A stretch of 64,000 bases of DNA, taken from an uncultured Methanolobus sp. Lineage in GTDB: Archaea > Halobacteriota > Methanosarcinia > Methanosarcinales > Methanosarcinaceae. Location of the stretch: NCBI RefSeq assembly GCF_963665675.1, contig NZ_OY762426.1, forward strand, positions 2,356,001-2,420,000, in the 5' to 3' direction. Below are positions 44,515 through 54,577 of this stretch, one piece after another. The translations under genes and the position numbers were made by a program. Position 1 is the stretch's first letter; each line of letters begins with the position of its first letter. The notes beneath the pieces are model-generated. The model was not told where the DNA came from. It made no database searches and saw only the letters and a program-made list of their open reading frames with translations.

Positions 44515-47113
44515 TTAATTTTTTAGGAATTAATCCTAGTGATGAATTTGAAAAGTCTACAGCCGAAACTGAAAGAATCTCACAAAATGTTGTTCATGAC
44601 CTAGTACATCTCCATAAAAAATTAGATGATTTTCAATATAGTCGTGGTCGCTATATTGTTTTACCTCATGTCGGGAGAAATGGACAAGATTCCATTTTAC
44701 GACGAGGATTCCACGAGCATTACATAAAAATGCCTTGTGTTGGTGGCTATGTTGACAAAGACATTTCAGATGAATCTGGCTATCAAAATAAGATAAATGG
44801 TGGAGATGTTAACTATGGAAACAAATCTATTGCTGTTATTTCAACATCTGATAATCGTTTTGAAGATGGTCGGGAATTAGGACAATATGGATCATGGATA
44901 AAATGGGCAAAACCAACTGCTGAAGCTATAAGACAAGCTTGCTTAGCTAAAGAATCCAGAATATCACAGACAAATCCTGAGTTACCTCAAATTTATATAA
45001 AATCAATTGATGTGACAAATTCCAAATTTTTAGGGTCTTTCAATATAAACTTAAATAAACAGTATAATGCACTAATTGGTGGAAGAGGAACAGGTAAATC
45101 TACAATTCTAGAATACTTGAGATGGGGGTTATGTGACCAACCAATACTAGATGCTGATTACAATGAGTTATCTGCTATTGAAAATAAAAGGAATTCATTA
45201 ATCCAAAACACTTTGATTGATGTAAATGGAGAAGTAAGAATTACAGTTGTAAAGAATGGGATTCTTCATGTTGTAAAGCGCAATTCTGGAAGCCGTGAAA
45301 TTCATTTGAAAATTGGAGAAGACGACTTTCAACAAGTAAAAGAAGAAGATATCCGTAAGTTGCTTCCAATTCAATCATACAGCCAAAAGCAGTTAAGTGA
45401 TGTTGGTATAAAGACCGAGGAACTGAAACGATTTATTGAGCAACCAATTGTAAGCCAATTAGATGCGTTTAACTTTCAACTAAACGAAACAAACAAAAAA
45501 CTCAAAAGTTCATACAATCAGTTGATACGAAAAAAAGAAATTGGGCTGGAGATATCCAATTTAAATCTTGAATCCCAATCAGTTAATACACAAATTAACA
45601 ATATAAGGAAATCTTTAACAGGACTCTCGGATGCTGAACAAATAACTATAGATCAAAAATCAAAGTATGAAACAGAGCAAATCATAATTAAAAAGTCAAT
45701 GAGTGAATTGGATGTTGTTAAAACTAAGGTGAATGATCTTCTACTACTTCTAGAATTATATCCAGAGCCAGTAGACAAAATTGATGAAACTGAGAACAAA
45801 CAGTTAATTCAAAATATTGCAGAAGAATTTGACTCAAAATTTGTCGAGATTAAAACAGTGAGTGCAGCATTAAAAAATCTATTTACTCCAGAAAATTTGG
45901 AAAAGCTGACTGCACTGCTAGAAGAATGGAAATTAAAGAAAAAATCATTTGAAGATGCTTATGAAATTGCGATGGAAAAATCCCAATCAAGTCAACAACA
46001 TCTTCAAGAAGTTAAGAATATTGAATCTCGAATTGGAGAAATCAATGATGTAATTTCAAATCGACAATTGCTTCTGAAAGAAATTGGTGACCCTGGAACA
46101 GACTTTAGTAATCACAAACAAAAATGGAAAGAAATTCATGCTGAAAAGGCTTTACTACTAAATGAACAGGCTACTAAATTTACGGATTTATCAAGAGATT
46201 CAATAAAAGCCGAAGTGACAAATAGCATTAATCTCCAGCCATTCAAAAAACAACTAAAAAATATATTAGAAGGAAGTAGATTTAGAGAAGAAAGAATCGA
46301 TGCAATAATAGAACATATCAAGGACTCAAGCGAACCAATTAAAGAATATCTTTCAATTTTGGAAGAATTAAGATTGTTAGCCGAAGTAAAAGTTTCAGAT
46401 GAGAATACATTAACAATTCCTGAAACTCCAATTCTAACATCTTGCGGATATAACGAAGGACACAAAACAAAGCTGTGTAATCAAATTTCAACTGATTCTT
46501 GGCTAAGTTTATTTGCAAATGAATTACATTTTAATCCTAAATTTTATTATATAACAAACAATGAACTCGGAGATATAATTCCTTTTGCAGAAGCTTCTGC
46601 TGGACAACAAGCAACATCACTTCTTACAGTTCTCCTAAATCAAACAGGAATTCCGCTTCTTATAGATCAACCGGAAGACGATATTGACAATCGAGCAATT
46701 GGCAAAATCATAGAAAACATTTGGGATGCGAAGAAGAAAAGGCAATTGGTGTTTACAAGTCATAATGCAAATCTTGTTGTTAATGGAGATGCTGAATTAG
46801 TTGTTTGTTGTGATTATAAGGATTCAACAAATCAAACACGAGGAATACTAAGAGAAGAAGGTGCAATTGATCAGGAAGCTGTCAGAACTCAAATCACTTC
46901 CGTAATGGAAGGAGGAGAGAAGGCATTTAGGCTAAGAAAAGATAAATATGGATTTTGAAAATAAGCCATCATCACCTGTGATTCAAAGAAAAAAGGAGAA
47001 GATGGAATAGTAAGCATTAATTCAAATTTAAACTGTAAAACTCACTAAATATCACGATTTGTAATTCAGTGATATTTTTTGATATTACATCTCATATTTG
47101 TCATCAAAAGTAG

Positions 47114-47198
47114 TGCAGGAGGTGAGATTCAAACTCACGGACTCCTACGAGAATGGGTCCTAAGCCCATCGCCTTAGGCCAAGCTGGGCAACCCCTGC
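47114..47198 (-). tRNA. tRNA-Leu (anticodon TAG)
   Basis: An 85-base class II tRNA read on the minus strand. The acceptor stem pairs GCAGGGG with CTCCTGC, discriminator A; the anticodon loop CTTAGGA (anticodon TAG) is closed by ATGGG/CCCAT; the T arm is GTGAGTTTGAATCTCAC. The long variable arm of Leu tRNAs is present. CCA is not encoded. Its 3' end faces the accessory region at 36-47 kb. Confidence 0.93.
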
Positions 47199-47297
47199 AA
47201 ACATATTTGAAACATCAAAATCGATTTTTAACAAAGAAATGATTTAATGATTTCTTGAGAAAATAAGAAGTAAGGGGCTTTTAACCCCGTGATTTCA

Positions 47298-47369
47298 AGC
47301 CCCTGGAGAGATTCGAACCCTCGGCCTGCTGATTACGAATCAGCCGCTATACCGCTAAGCCACAGAGGC
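47298..47369 (-). tRNA. tRNA-Thr (anticodon CGT)
   Basis: A 72-base tRNA on the minus strand. Acceptor stem GCCTCTG/CAGGGGC with U as discriminator, the archaeal Thr type; anticodon loop TTCGTAA (anticodon CGT) closed by GCTGA/TCAGC; T arm GAGGGTTCGAATCTCTC. It is 99 bases upstream of tRNA-Leu on the same strand and may be cotranscribed with it. Confidence 0.95.
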
Positions 47370-47435
47370 AAAACTGAACGACACTATAATTCTATATAAC
47401 GATTTAATGATTACGCTTCGTGGTGTTAATATCGG

Positions 47436-48437
47436 CTATAGCACTCTCACTTCAATACACACATTGAACTGGTGCGGAGCGTAGGAACGAACAACTCGGA
47501 ACTCTACAGGTTCAGTAGTTCTTCCTGCTCTTTTTGCAGCCTCATCGATAAGTTTCAGGGAACTATCGAAAAGGTCGTCCTCTGGAGTGATATCGTAATA
47601 GTGGATAATTCCACCCGGAGCACAAAGCTTCACAGCAGCGTCAAGGAAATCATTTGCATTGTGAGGCAGGTTCATAATCACATGATCTGCAATACCGGCA
47701 TATTTTTCAGCTTCAAGGTTGGCATCGCCTTCTATAGCTTCCACGTTTGGAACTGAATTGAGCTCTGCATTGCGGCGCAGGAACTCAACAGCATCGGGGT
47801 TCTTGTCAATGGCAATCACGCGGATATTGGGACTTTTTCTCGCCAGCATGATGCTGTACGGGCCGACACCTGCGAACATGTCCACAACAGTTTCGCCCTC
47901 TTTTACCTGCTCCAGTATGCGTGAACGCTCGGTTGCAAGACGTGGCGTGAAATAAGCTCTTTCAAGGTCAATGTAAAATCGTGAACCGTATTCCTTGTGG
48001 ATTGTAGACGTTCTGTCCTCTCCTGCTACGGTCCTGAACCTGCGTGTCCTGAACTCTCCCTCAACAGGGCTCTGGGCAGCAAGCACGGTCTTAACGTTCT
48101 TCTTCACTTTCATGATGGCATCTGCAACTTTCTCAGGTTCAGCAACGTCATTCTCGATAAGTGCGATATCTCCGACTATTTCAAAGTGGGGTACAACGTC
48201 CAGCAGGTCTTCGAGTTTAAGCTGGCCTTTTTGTTCCTTAAACTCATGCCCGGTAAGTTCGAACTCTCCGGGCAGTTCCTTCAGTTCTGCATCCTCCGGT
48301 TTGCGTGTGAGTGGAAGCAGGAGGTAATCTCCTTCTGAGCTAATGCGTGCAGAATTATCCAGCAGGTCCATTTCCAGTAGTAACCTGCGTATTGGCTCGC
48401 CTTTTTTCTTCAGAACTTTAATGCAACTTTTATTCAT
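47436..48437 (-). CDS. trm5: tRNA (guanine-37-N1)-methyltransferase Trm5
   Basis: SAM-dependent enzyme that makes m1G at position 37 of tRNA. The 333-residue protein has the N-terminal D1 domain of archaeal Trm5b (CIKVLKKKGEPIRRLLLEMD), a D2 region with DLERAYFTPRLATERSRI, the SAM-binding motif VVDMFAGVGPYSIMLARK, the AIDKNPDAVEFLRRN strand, and the catalytic-site motif VIMNLPHNANDFLDAA (NLP, where Taw2 differs). The C-terminus ends with FNVCIEVRVL. The stop is 66 bases from the tRNA-Thr gene, and the start ATG is one base from the stop of the LysE-type gene. Taw2 of wyosine synthesis is a close relative and the main alternative. Confidence 0.88.
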   Translation of the reverse strand: MNKSCIKVLKKKGEPIRRLLLEMDLLDNSARISSEGDYLLLPLTRKPEDAELKELPGEFELTGHEFKEQKGQLKLEDLLDVVPHFEIVGDIALIENDVAEPEKVADAIMKVKKNVKTVLAAQSPVEGEFRTRRFRTVAGEDRTSTIHKEYGSRFYIDLERAYFTPRLATERSRILEQVKEGETVVDMFAGVGPYSIMLARKSPNIRVIAIDKNPDAVEFLRRNAELNSVPNVEAIEGDANLEAEKYAGIADHVIMNLPHNANDFLDAAVKLCAPGGIIHYYDITPEDDLFDSSLKLIDEAAKRAGRTTEPVEFRVVRSYAPHQFNVCIEVRVL

Positions 48438-48438
48438 A

Positions 48439-49059
48439 TTATGTACCTATGATGAACCATGACCCGAACAGGACAAGGAATAATCCGCAAGAAAGCAACA
48501 CTCTTTCATAAAGCTTTGGTGACATGAGCTTCTTTCCTTTGCTGGACGATGTGGAGACAAACGTAAAATATCCAAGGTCTGCAAGCCAGTGTCCTGCCAT
48601 AAACATCACTGCTGCGATCAGGCCGATCTCCATTCCCCGAAGCACAAGGGCACTTCCGGCAGCAAGCCACCATATCCAGAAATAAGGATTTGAGGCTGAT
48701 GTGAGAATTCCTGCGAGGATGGGTTTAGAGGTACCTTTGTCGTGCTCATGCATTGAGTCTGCTGCTCCTTTTGCACTTTTCATAGTCATAAGGCCGAATA
48801 TCACAAGGGTGGCTCCGCCCAGAATGGATATTGCCATAACAATGCTGTCACTCACTGCTGTAATGCCGTAGATTATCAGTACGCATACAATAAACTCAAG
48901 GATTGCATGGCCGACAAAAATTTCGGGACCTGCTTTCCATCCTCTTTTCAGGGATGTGTCTATTGTCACAAAAAGCATAGGACCGGGGACAAGTGCTCCT
49001 GTAAGTCCCAGGACAAATCCGATTGTCAGCATCTCCAGCAATTCTAACATAGTATACAC
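48439..49059 (-). CDS. LysE-family transporter
   Basis: Polytopic inner-membrane exporter of the LysE/RhtB type, 206 residues with six predicted helices. The N-terminal signature is FVLGLTGALVPGPMLFVTID, followed by SLKRGWKAGPEIFVGHAILE; central helices include VMAISILGGATLVIFGLMTM and the proline-bearing ASNPYFWIWWLAAGSALV; the last helix is LLSCGLFLVLFGSWFI. These proteins export amino acids or similar small metabolites; the substrate is unknown here. The stop is one base before the trm5 start. An ATG at residue 4 is an alternative start. Confidence 0.85.
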   Translation of the reverse strand: MYTMLELLEMLTIGFVLGLTGALVPGPMLFVTIDTSLKRGWKAGPEIFVGHAILEFIVCVLIIYGITAVSDSIVMAISILGGATLVIFGLMTMKSAKGAADSMHEHDKGTSKPILAGILTSASNPYFWIWWLAAGSALVLRGMEIGLIAAVMFMAGHWLADLGYFTFVSTSSSKGKKLMSPKLYERVLLSCGLFLVLFGSWFIIGT

Positions 49060-49157
49060 TGCTTAATCAGTTAAATGTTAAAAAAGATTCGTAAAAAAAA
49101 GTATATGTAACAAAGGAAGAGGTGGTACAGTCTTCCTTTGCCAGATTAGTAATTGTT

Positions 49158-50171
49158 TTAGAGAATAATCTCAATGTCAAGCTCTTCTGCAAGTTCCTTG
49201 TACCTGTTACGGATGGTAACTTCTGTCACACCTGCAACATCAGCGACCTCACGCTGGGTACGGCGCTCACCACAAAGAATTGAAGCAATGTAGATTGCTG
49301 CTGCTGCTACACCAGTCGGACCACGGCCGCTGGTAAGCTCCTTCTCGGATGCCTGCCTGAGAATCTCCACACCTCTGGACTGTACTTCACCTTTGAGGTT
49401 AAGTCCTGAACAGAACCTTGGTACATAGTCTATTGGTGAGGTTGGCATAAGTTTCAGTGAAAGCTCTCTTGAAATGAAACGGTATGTTCTTCCAATCTCT
49501 TTTCTGCTTACCCTGGATACTTCTCCTATCTCGTCAAGTGTTCTTGGAACACTGCACTGGCGGCATGCTGCATAAAGTGCTGCTGCTGCAACACCTTCGA
49601 TACTTCTTCCACGGATGAGGTTCTTATCAACTGCTTTCCTGTAAACCACAGCAGCGGTCTCACGTACAGTTCTTGGCAGACCAAGAGCCGATGCCATACG
49701 GTCAAGTTCGGATAGTGCGAACGCAAGGTTCCTTTCCGTAGCGTTACTTACTCTTATCCTACGTTGCCATTTTCTTAACCTGTAAAGTTGTGCCCTGTTC
49801 TTTGATGAAATGGATTTACCGTATGAGTCACGGTTTCTCCAGTCAATCATTGTAGACAGACCTTTGTCGTGGATCGTGTAGGTCATTGGTGCGCCCACAC
49901 GGGAACGCTTCATCCTCTGGTCATGATCGAAAGCACGCCACTCCGGTCCTTCGTCAACAAATTCTGCGTCAACTACAAGTCCACAGTCAGAACACACAAG
50001 TTCAGCTCTCTCGTAGTCCTGTGCAAGGTTGCGGCTTCCACATTCCGGACACTGGACTTTTGCTTTCTCAACCTCAGCGCTCTTATCTTTTTCTTTACGT
50101 GCCTTAATCATTGCACGTATCTTCTCCCTTTCGGAAGTATCGGAATATCGTACCCTTTCTACTTCGACCAT
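49158..50171 (-). CDS. tfb: Transcription initiation factor TFB
   Basis: Archaeal TFIIB homologue that bridges TBP-bound promoter DNA and RNA polymerase. The 337-residue protein has a zinc ribbon ([20 protein letters not shown] with a second CSDCG pair), the B-reader/linker region [20 protein letters not shown], and two cyclin folds (first around [20 protein letters not shown], second around [20 protein letters not shown]) ending in the DNA-contacting helix [17 protein letters not shown]. All domains are complete, with normal length. It follows gar1 on the same strand by 103 bases, a pairing common in archaea. Confidence 0.97.
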   Translation of the reverse strand: MVEVERVRYSDTSEREKIRAMIKARKEKDKSAEVEKAKVQCPECGSRNLAQDYERAELVCSDCGLVVDAEFVDEGPEWRAFDHDQRMKRSRVGAPMTYTIHDKGLSTMIDWRNRDSYGKSISSKNRAQLYRLRKWQRRIRVSNATERNLAFALSELDRMASALGLPRTVRETAAVVYRKAVDKNLIRGRSIEGVAAAALYAACRQCSVPRTLDEIGEVSRVSRKEIGRTYRFISRELSLKLMPTSPIDYVPRFCSGLNLKGEVQSRGVEILRQASEKELTSGRGPTGVAAAAIYIASILCGERRTQREVADVAGVTEVTIRNRYKELAEELDIEIIL

Positions 50172-50274
50172 TTTATCACCTTTAAAGAATCTCTTATGAA
50201 AATATATTTGATATGTGTGTCCTCAATCATTCACAGCTCACAGCATAAGCATTATATCATATAACTGCAATTTT

Positions 50275-50535
50275 TTATTGAACGTAAACCCGTTCATTTA
50301 CAAGTCGTTCCAATCCGGAAGCTACAACTCTCCTGTCAGGCTTAAGAGTAAAATAAGGCTGATCTACAGGACCAAATATGCCGGAAAGCTTTCCGACGGG
50401 TTTGATGGATTTGTCAAGAACAAAAGAGTTTATTCGGGGTAAGTCCCTCATAGACCCGGAAAACTGTTTTTCATCGCCCCTGATGACGATCTCATTCTGC
50501 TTTGAAATATGCAGGATCTGACCTAATCGTTTCAT
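50275..50535 (-). CDS. gar1: H/ACA ribonucleoprotein protein Gar1
   Basis: An 86-residue core protein of H/ACA RNPs, which pseudouridylate rRNA with guide RNAs, Cbf5, Nop10 and L7Ae. The sequence forms the expected small beta barrel: LGQILHISKQNEIVIRG, NSFVLDKSIKPVGKLSGIFG (the VGKV-EIFGPV-like signature), then GPVDQPYFTLKPDRR. Size matches archaeal Gar1 and the C-terminus lacks the Gly/Arg tails of eukaryotes. It lies directly upstream of tfb; the adjacency is conserved in many archaea, which supports the call. Confidence 0.92.
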   Translation of the reverse strand: MKRLGQILHISKQNEIVIRGDEKQFSGSMRDLPRINSFVLDKSIKPVGKLSGIFGPVDQPYFTLKPDRRVVASGLERLVNERVYVQ

Positions 50536-50798
50536 ATGCTTTCGTTTATTGTATTTAGGTTTTTGTACTATATGTCACGCTTATATTATATAAATATATC
50601 GTAAGCATTTTAATATTAGATTTTTTCAGTACAAAAACATATCTATAATCTCCAGTTTTATGTTTGAAATGTGTCACAATATAGTACCATGCTACTCAAT
50701 TACAGACCACAACCTTAAAGTTGTAAAAGAACAATTGGGGCATCGACTTAATAATAGTAATGAATGTCCATCATATTCTTATGCATGGAGGAAATTCG

Positions 50799-53456
50799 GT
50801 GGCAGATAACAAATTCGTATATTTTTTCGGAAACGAAGAAACTGAAGGTAAAAATAGTATGAAAGATCTGCTGGGTGGCAAAGGGGCTAACCTGGCAGAG
50901 ATGGCCAATCTGGGAATCCCTGTCCCTCCAGGATTTACTATAACAACAGAAGTTTGTTTACTTTATCTTGAAAAGGGAGCTTATCCTGAAGAGGTTATTG
51001 ACCAGATAAACAACGCAATAATAAAGCTCGAAAAGGCAACTGGCAAGAAATTCGGGGATAATGAAAATCCTTTGCTTCTATCTGTCAGATCCGGTGCAAG
51101 AGTATCCATGCCAGGAATGATGGACACTGTTCTGAACCTTGGTCTAAATGATGATACTGTCGCAGCTCTGTCTAAAAAGACGGGCAATGGAAGGTTCGCC
51201 TATGACAGTTACCGCAGGTTCCTTACCATGTTCGGTGATGTCGTACTTGACATTGAACATGAGAAGTTTGAATCTGTTCTCAGTGCTAAGAAAAAGAGCC
51301 TTGGTACCGAACTTGACACTGATCTGAATGCAGATACTCTTAAGGAGCTTGCAGAGGAGTTCAAGGGAATCATCAGGAGTGAAACCGGTAATGATTTCCC
51401 ACAGGACCCACGCAAGCAGCTTCAGATGGCAATTGATGCGGTTTTCAACTCATGGAACAACCAGCGTGCAATAACCTACAGGCGTCTTAATAAAATACCT
51501 GGCAAGTGGGGTACGGCTGTTAACGTACAATCCATGGTCTATGGTAATATGGGTGAAACATCAGGAACCGGTGTTGCATTTACAAGAGACCCTGCAACCG
51601 GAGAAAAGCGCTTCTTTGGTGAATATCTCATGAATGCACAGGGTGAGGATGTTGTTGCAGGTATAAGGACGCCGGAACCAATATCTACTCTTAAGGATAA
51701 CCTCCCGGGTGCATACGCTCAACTTGAGGATATTTACAAGAAACTGGAAAATCACTTTACAGACATGCAGGACATCGAATTTACCATTGAGGAAGGCAGA
51801 TTATACATGCTGCAGACCCGCACTGGTAAACGAACTGCGGCGGCGGCGTTAAAAATTGCTGTTGATATGGTCAATGAAAATCTCATTGACAAACGAACAG
51901 CAGTTACAAGAGTTTCCCCCGAACAGATTGATCGTCTTTTACATCCTACCATTGATTCTCAGGCCGAGTATGAAGTTGTTGCAACCGGCCTTCCAGCATC
52001 CCCCGGCGCTGCCGTGGGTAAAGTTGTTTTCACCGCAGAGCATGCCGAAGAAATGGCAAAATCCAATGAAAAGGTAATTCTCGTACGTACCGAAACATCA
52101 CCGGAAGATATTGGCGGCATGGATGCAGCACAGGGAATTCTCACCGTAAGGGGTGGAATGACCTCACACGCAGCAGTAGTTGCAAGAGGTATGGGCAAAC
52201 CGTGTGTTGCCGGATGTGGTGCAGTAAGTATTGATTCGGCAAGTTGCACATTTTCCGTTTCTGACGTTACTATCAACGAAGGAGATTACGTGTCCATTGA
52301 CGGAAGTACAGGTAATCTTATTCTTGGTGAAGTTGAGCTTGTAACACCAGGTGTAAGTGGAGAACTTGACACACTGCTTTCATGGGCAGATGAGATAAGG
52401 GAAATGGGTGTCAGGACAAACGCAGACACACCTCACGATGCTCACGTTGCAAGAGACTTCGGTGCTGAAGGTATCGGACTTTGCAGAACGGAACACATGT
52501 TCTTTGTAGAAGATCGTATTCCTGTAGTAAGGGAAATGATTCTTGCTGAGGACACGGAAATCAGGAAAGCAGCTCTTAAAAAACTTCTTCCAATGCAGAA
52601 AGAGGACTTTATTGAAATCTTTAAGGTCATGGAAGGTTTCCCGGTTACTATCCGTCTTCTTGACCCACCACTTCACGAGTTCCTTCCAAAGCACGATGAG
52701 ATTGCAGACAAGCTTGCATCTCTTGAGGCAGAAGGTGCAGACACGGCAGAGATTGAGCGTATTCATAAGATACTGGAGCGTGTTGAATCCATGGTAGAAA
52801 CCAACCCGATGCTCGGACACCGTGGATGTCGTCTTGGAATCACATATCCTGAAATTTATGCAATGCAGGTCAAAGCAATCATTGAGGCGGCATGTGAGCT
52901 TAAAGCAGGCGGCATGGACATAGTTCCTGAAATTATGATTCCACTTGTTTCACATGTGAATGAGCTCAGTTCAACAAAGAAAGACCTTGTTGAAGTTGCA
53001 GAATCTGTCATGAAAGAAAAAGGTTGTAAACTGGACTATCTTGTAGGTACCATGATCGAGCTTCCAAGGGCAGCACTCACAGCAGATCAGATTGCTCAGG
53101 AAGCAGAATTCTTCTCATTCGGAACCAATGATCTTACTCAGACAACATTTGGTTTCAGCAGGGATGATGCGGGTAAGTTCCTTCCTTTCTATATCGAAAA
53201 CTCTATACTTCCCGGTGATCCATTCGCAGTTCTTGATCAGGAAGGTGTTGGTGAGCTTGTAAGGATCGGAATTGAAAAAGGACGTTCCACAAAACCCGAT
53301 ATTAAAATAGGAATCTGTGGTGAACATGGTGGAGAACCAAACTCTGTTAAGTTCGGTTACAACATCGGACTGGACTATGTAAGTTGTTCGCCTTTCCGTG
53401 TGCCGATTGCAAGACTTGCAGCAGCACAGGCAGTAATTGAAAAACAGGATAATTAA
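50799..53456 (+). CDS. ppdK: Pyruvate, phosphate dikinase
   Basis: Interconverts pyruvate, ATP and phosphate with PEP, AMP and pyrophosphate; in methanogens it links pyruvate to gluconeogenesis. An ATG at 50760 opens the frame, but GGAGG (50787-50791) seven bases before the GTG at 50799 favours the GTG, giving an 885-residue protein starting VADNKFVYFFGNEE. Domains: ATP-grasp (LGGKGANLAEMANLGIPVPP; SVRSGARVSMPGMMDTVLNL), phosphohistidine domain with GGMTSHAAVVARGMGKPCVA (catalytic His), and the PEP/pyruvate barrel with IGLCRTEHMF, PMLGHRGCRLG, FFSFGTNDLTQTTFG and the catalytic Cys in KIGICGEHGGEP. The gene stands alone, divergent from gar1/tfb. Confidence 0.95.
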   Translation: MADNKFVYFFGNEETEGKNSMKDLLGGKGANLAEMANLGIPVPPGFTITTEVCLLYLEKGAYPEEVIDQINNAIIKLEKATGKKFGDNENPLLLSVRSGARVSMPGMMDTVLNLGLNDDTVAALSKKTGNGRFAYDSYRRFLTMFGDVVLDIEHEKFESVLSAKKKSLGTELDTDLNADTLKELAEEFKGIIRSETGNDFPQDPRKQLQMAIDAVFNSWNNQRAITYRRLNKIPGKWGTAVNVQSMVYGNMGETSGTGVAFTRDPATGEKRFFGEYLMNAQGEDVVAGIRTPEPISTLKDNLPGAYAQLEDIYKKLENHFTDMQDIEFTIEEGRLYMLQTRTGKRTAAAALKIAVDMVNENLIDKRTAVTRVSPEQIDRLLHPTIDSQAEYEVVATGLPASPGAAVGKVVFTAEHAEEMAKSNEKVILVRTETSPEDIGGMDAAQGILTVRGGMTSHAAVVARGMGKPCVAGCGAVSIDSASCTFSVSDVTINEGDYVSIDGSTGNLILGEVELVTPGVSGELDTLLSWADEIREMGVRTNADTPHDAHVARDFGAEGIGLCRTEHMFFVEDRIPVVREMILAEDTEIRKAALKKLLPMQKEDFIEIFKVMEGFPVTIRLLDPPLHEFLPKHDEIADKLASLEAEGADTAEIERIHKILERVESMVETNPMLGHRGCRLGITYPEIYAMQVKAIIEAACELKAGGMDIVPEIMIPLVSHVNELSSTKKDLVEVAESVMKEKGCKLDYLVGTMIELPRAALTADQIAQEAEFFSFGTNDLTQTTFGFSRDDAGKFLPFYIENSILPGDPFAVLDQEGVGELVRIGIEKGRSTKPDIKIGICGEHGGEPNSVKFGYNIGLDYVSCSPFRVPIARLAAAQAVIEKQDN

Positions 53457-53591
53457 TCCTGATTTCAATTCTCTTTTTATTTATTTCCAATCTCTCACTC
53501 TTGTTTTACTGATTCTATTGTAATTGTTTTTCTACAGGCATGGCCAAAGCTCTGCAAAAAAGCCTATGAAAATAAAAAAGAAGAAAACAGA

Positions 53592-54569
53592 TCAGTATGA
53601 TCTTGTGATCATATAATCTGCAATTGCCATAAGAATAGTCTTGGACTCAGAATCCTCCACAATATCAAGGAGTTCTTTGCCTTTTGCGATGTATCCCAGC
53701 GCAAGATCACTTACGTAATCAATTGAACCTGCTTCTTCAAGCTGGTTTACTGCTTCATTGATCTCTTCACTTGTAGCTTCGCCTTTTCCGAATATCTTGA
53801 GTTCAACACCTTTGTTAAGTGCGTGTATAGCGATAAGGGTCTTCTTCCCTTCCATGAGGTCACTGCCCCTGACTTTACCAAGCACTTCTTCGGGTGTTGT
53901 CATATCGATGACATCATCATATATCTGGAATGCAATGCCTATGAGTCTTCCGAATTCATAGAAAGCATCGGATACTTCGTCTGATGCACCTCCGAGAATG
54001 GCACCGATCTGCATGGATGCTGCGTACAGTACACCGGTCTTCTTCTCGATCATTTCAAGATATTCTTCTTTAGTGACATCATTCCGATTCTCAAATTCAA
54101 CATCCATCCACTGTCCTTCGCAGATATCTCTGCAGGCTTTGGAAAGGATATCAATGCATTTCAGATTATTTTCAGGTTTACCAGGTGCATGTGTTAGTAT
54201 TTCAAAGGCCTTTGAATAAAGGGTATCTCCTGCAAGGATAGCTCCTGCTTCGCCCCATTTTACATGGACTGCAGGCATACCCCGGCGAATATCGTCCCTG
54301 TCCATGATATCATCATGAACAAGTGTGAAATTATGGACTAGTTCTACTGCTACTGCTGCAGGAAGAACGGTTTCAAGATCGGAACCAACAGCTTCTGCTG
54401 CAAGGATAACTGTTGCCGGTCGAAGTCTCTTGCCACCGGCATCAGGAAGGTATCTGGCTGCCTTGTAAAGTTCATATGGCTTGTCGACGGGGAGGTATTC
54501 CTCTATTCCTTTATCGACATGCACTGAACGTTTTTTTATCTCTTCGATAAGATCCATAAACATCCCCAT
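53592..54569 (-). CDS. idsA: Geranylgeranyl/farnesyl diphosphate synthase
   Basis: Trans-prenyltransferase that condenses IPP with allylic diphosphates to build C15-C20 chains for archaeal ether lipids. The 325-residue protein has the first Asp-rich motif LVHDDIMDRDDIRRG, the second FQIYDDVIDMTTPEEVLGK, the GGKRLRPATVILA segment and the Lys-bearing region near EGKKTLIAIHALNKG. The residue before the first DDxxD is His (VHDD) with F/L residues upstream, typical of archaeal bifunctional enzymes. It is the last gene of the mevalonate cluster, eight bases after RNase J. The start may be the first, third or fifth codon, since ATGs are close together. Confidence 0.94.
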   Translation of the reverse strand: MGMFMDLIEEIKKRSVHVDKGIEEYLPVDKPYELYKAARYLPDAGGKRLRPATVILAAEAVGSDLETVLPAAVAVELVHNFTLVHDDIMDRDDIRRGMPAVHVKWGEAGAILAGDTLYSKAFEILTHAPGKPENNLKCIDILSKACRDICEGQWMDVEFENRNDVTKEEYLEMIEKKTGVLYAASMQIGAILGGASDEVSDAFYEFGRLIGIAFQIYDDVIDMTTPEEVLGKVRGSDLMEGKKTLIAIHALNKGVELKIFGKGEATSEEINEAVNQLEEAGSIDYVSDLALGYIAKGKELLDIVEDSESKTILMAIADYMITRSY

Positions 54570-54577
54570 TCTAAAAC

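Larger units (their letters stand above)
43364..46958 (+). pseudogene. TrlF-like PHP/SMC-type ATPase gene, interrupted by an IS1-type element
   Basis: Two exon-like parts of one gene are separated by the IS at 43781-44514. Part one (43364-43780) is an N-terminal PHP-type phosphoesterase domain: FYRCDFQVHTPRD and AIAITDHHDVASV. Part two resumes in the same frame with FLGINPSDEFEKST, and continues with the Walker A NALIGGRGTGKSTILEYLRW, long coiled coils (about 350 residues), the ABC signature-like ASAGQQATSLL, Walker B PLLIDQPEDDID and the H-loop FTSHNANL. Removing the IS and one TTAATTTT copy gives 950 uninterrupted codons. Such PHP-ATPase proteins (NCBI name TrlF) occur in defence-type contexts, and a nucleic-acid directed role is inferred. 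The C-terminal frame could still start internally. Confidence 0.85.

Noticed and set aside
47114..47198. Attachment site duplicate of the tRNA-Leu 3' end
   Set aside because: No second copy of the tRNA-Leu 3' sequence was seen in the accessory region, so an integrase-type island boundary cannot be claimed.
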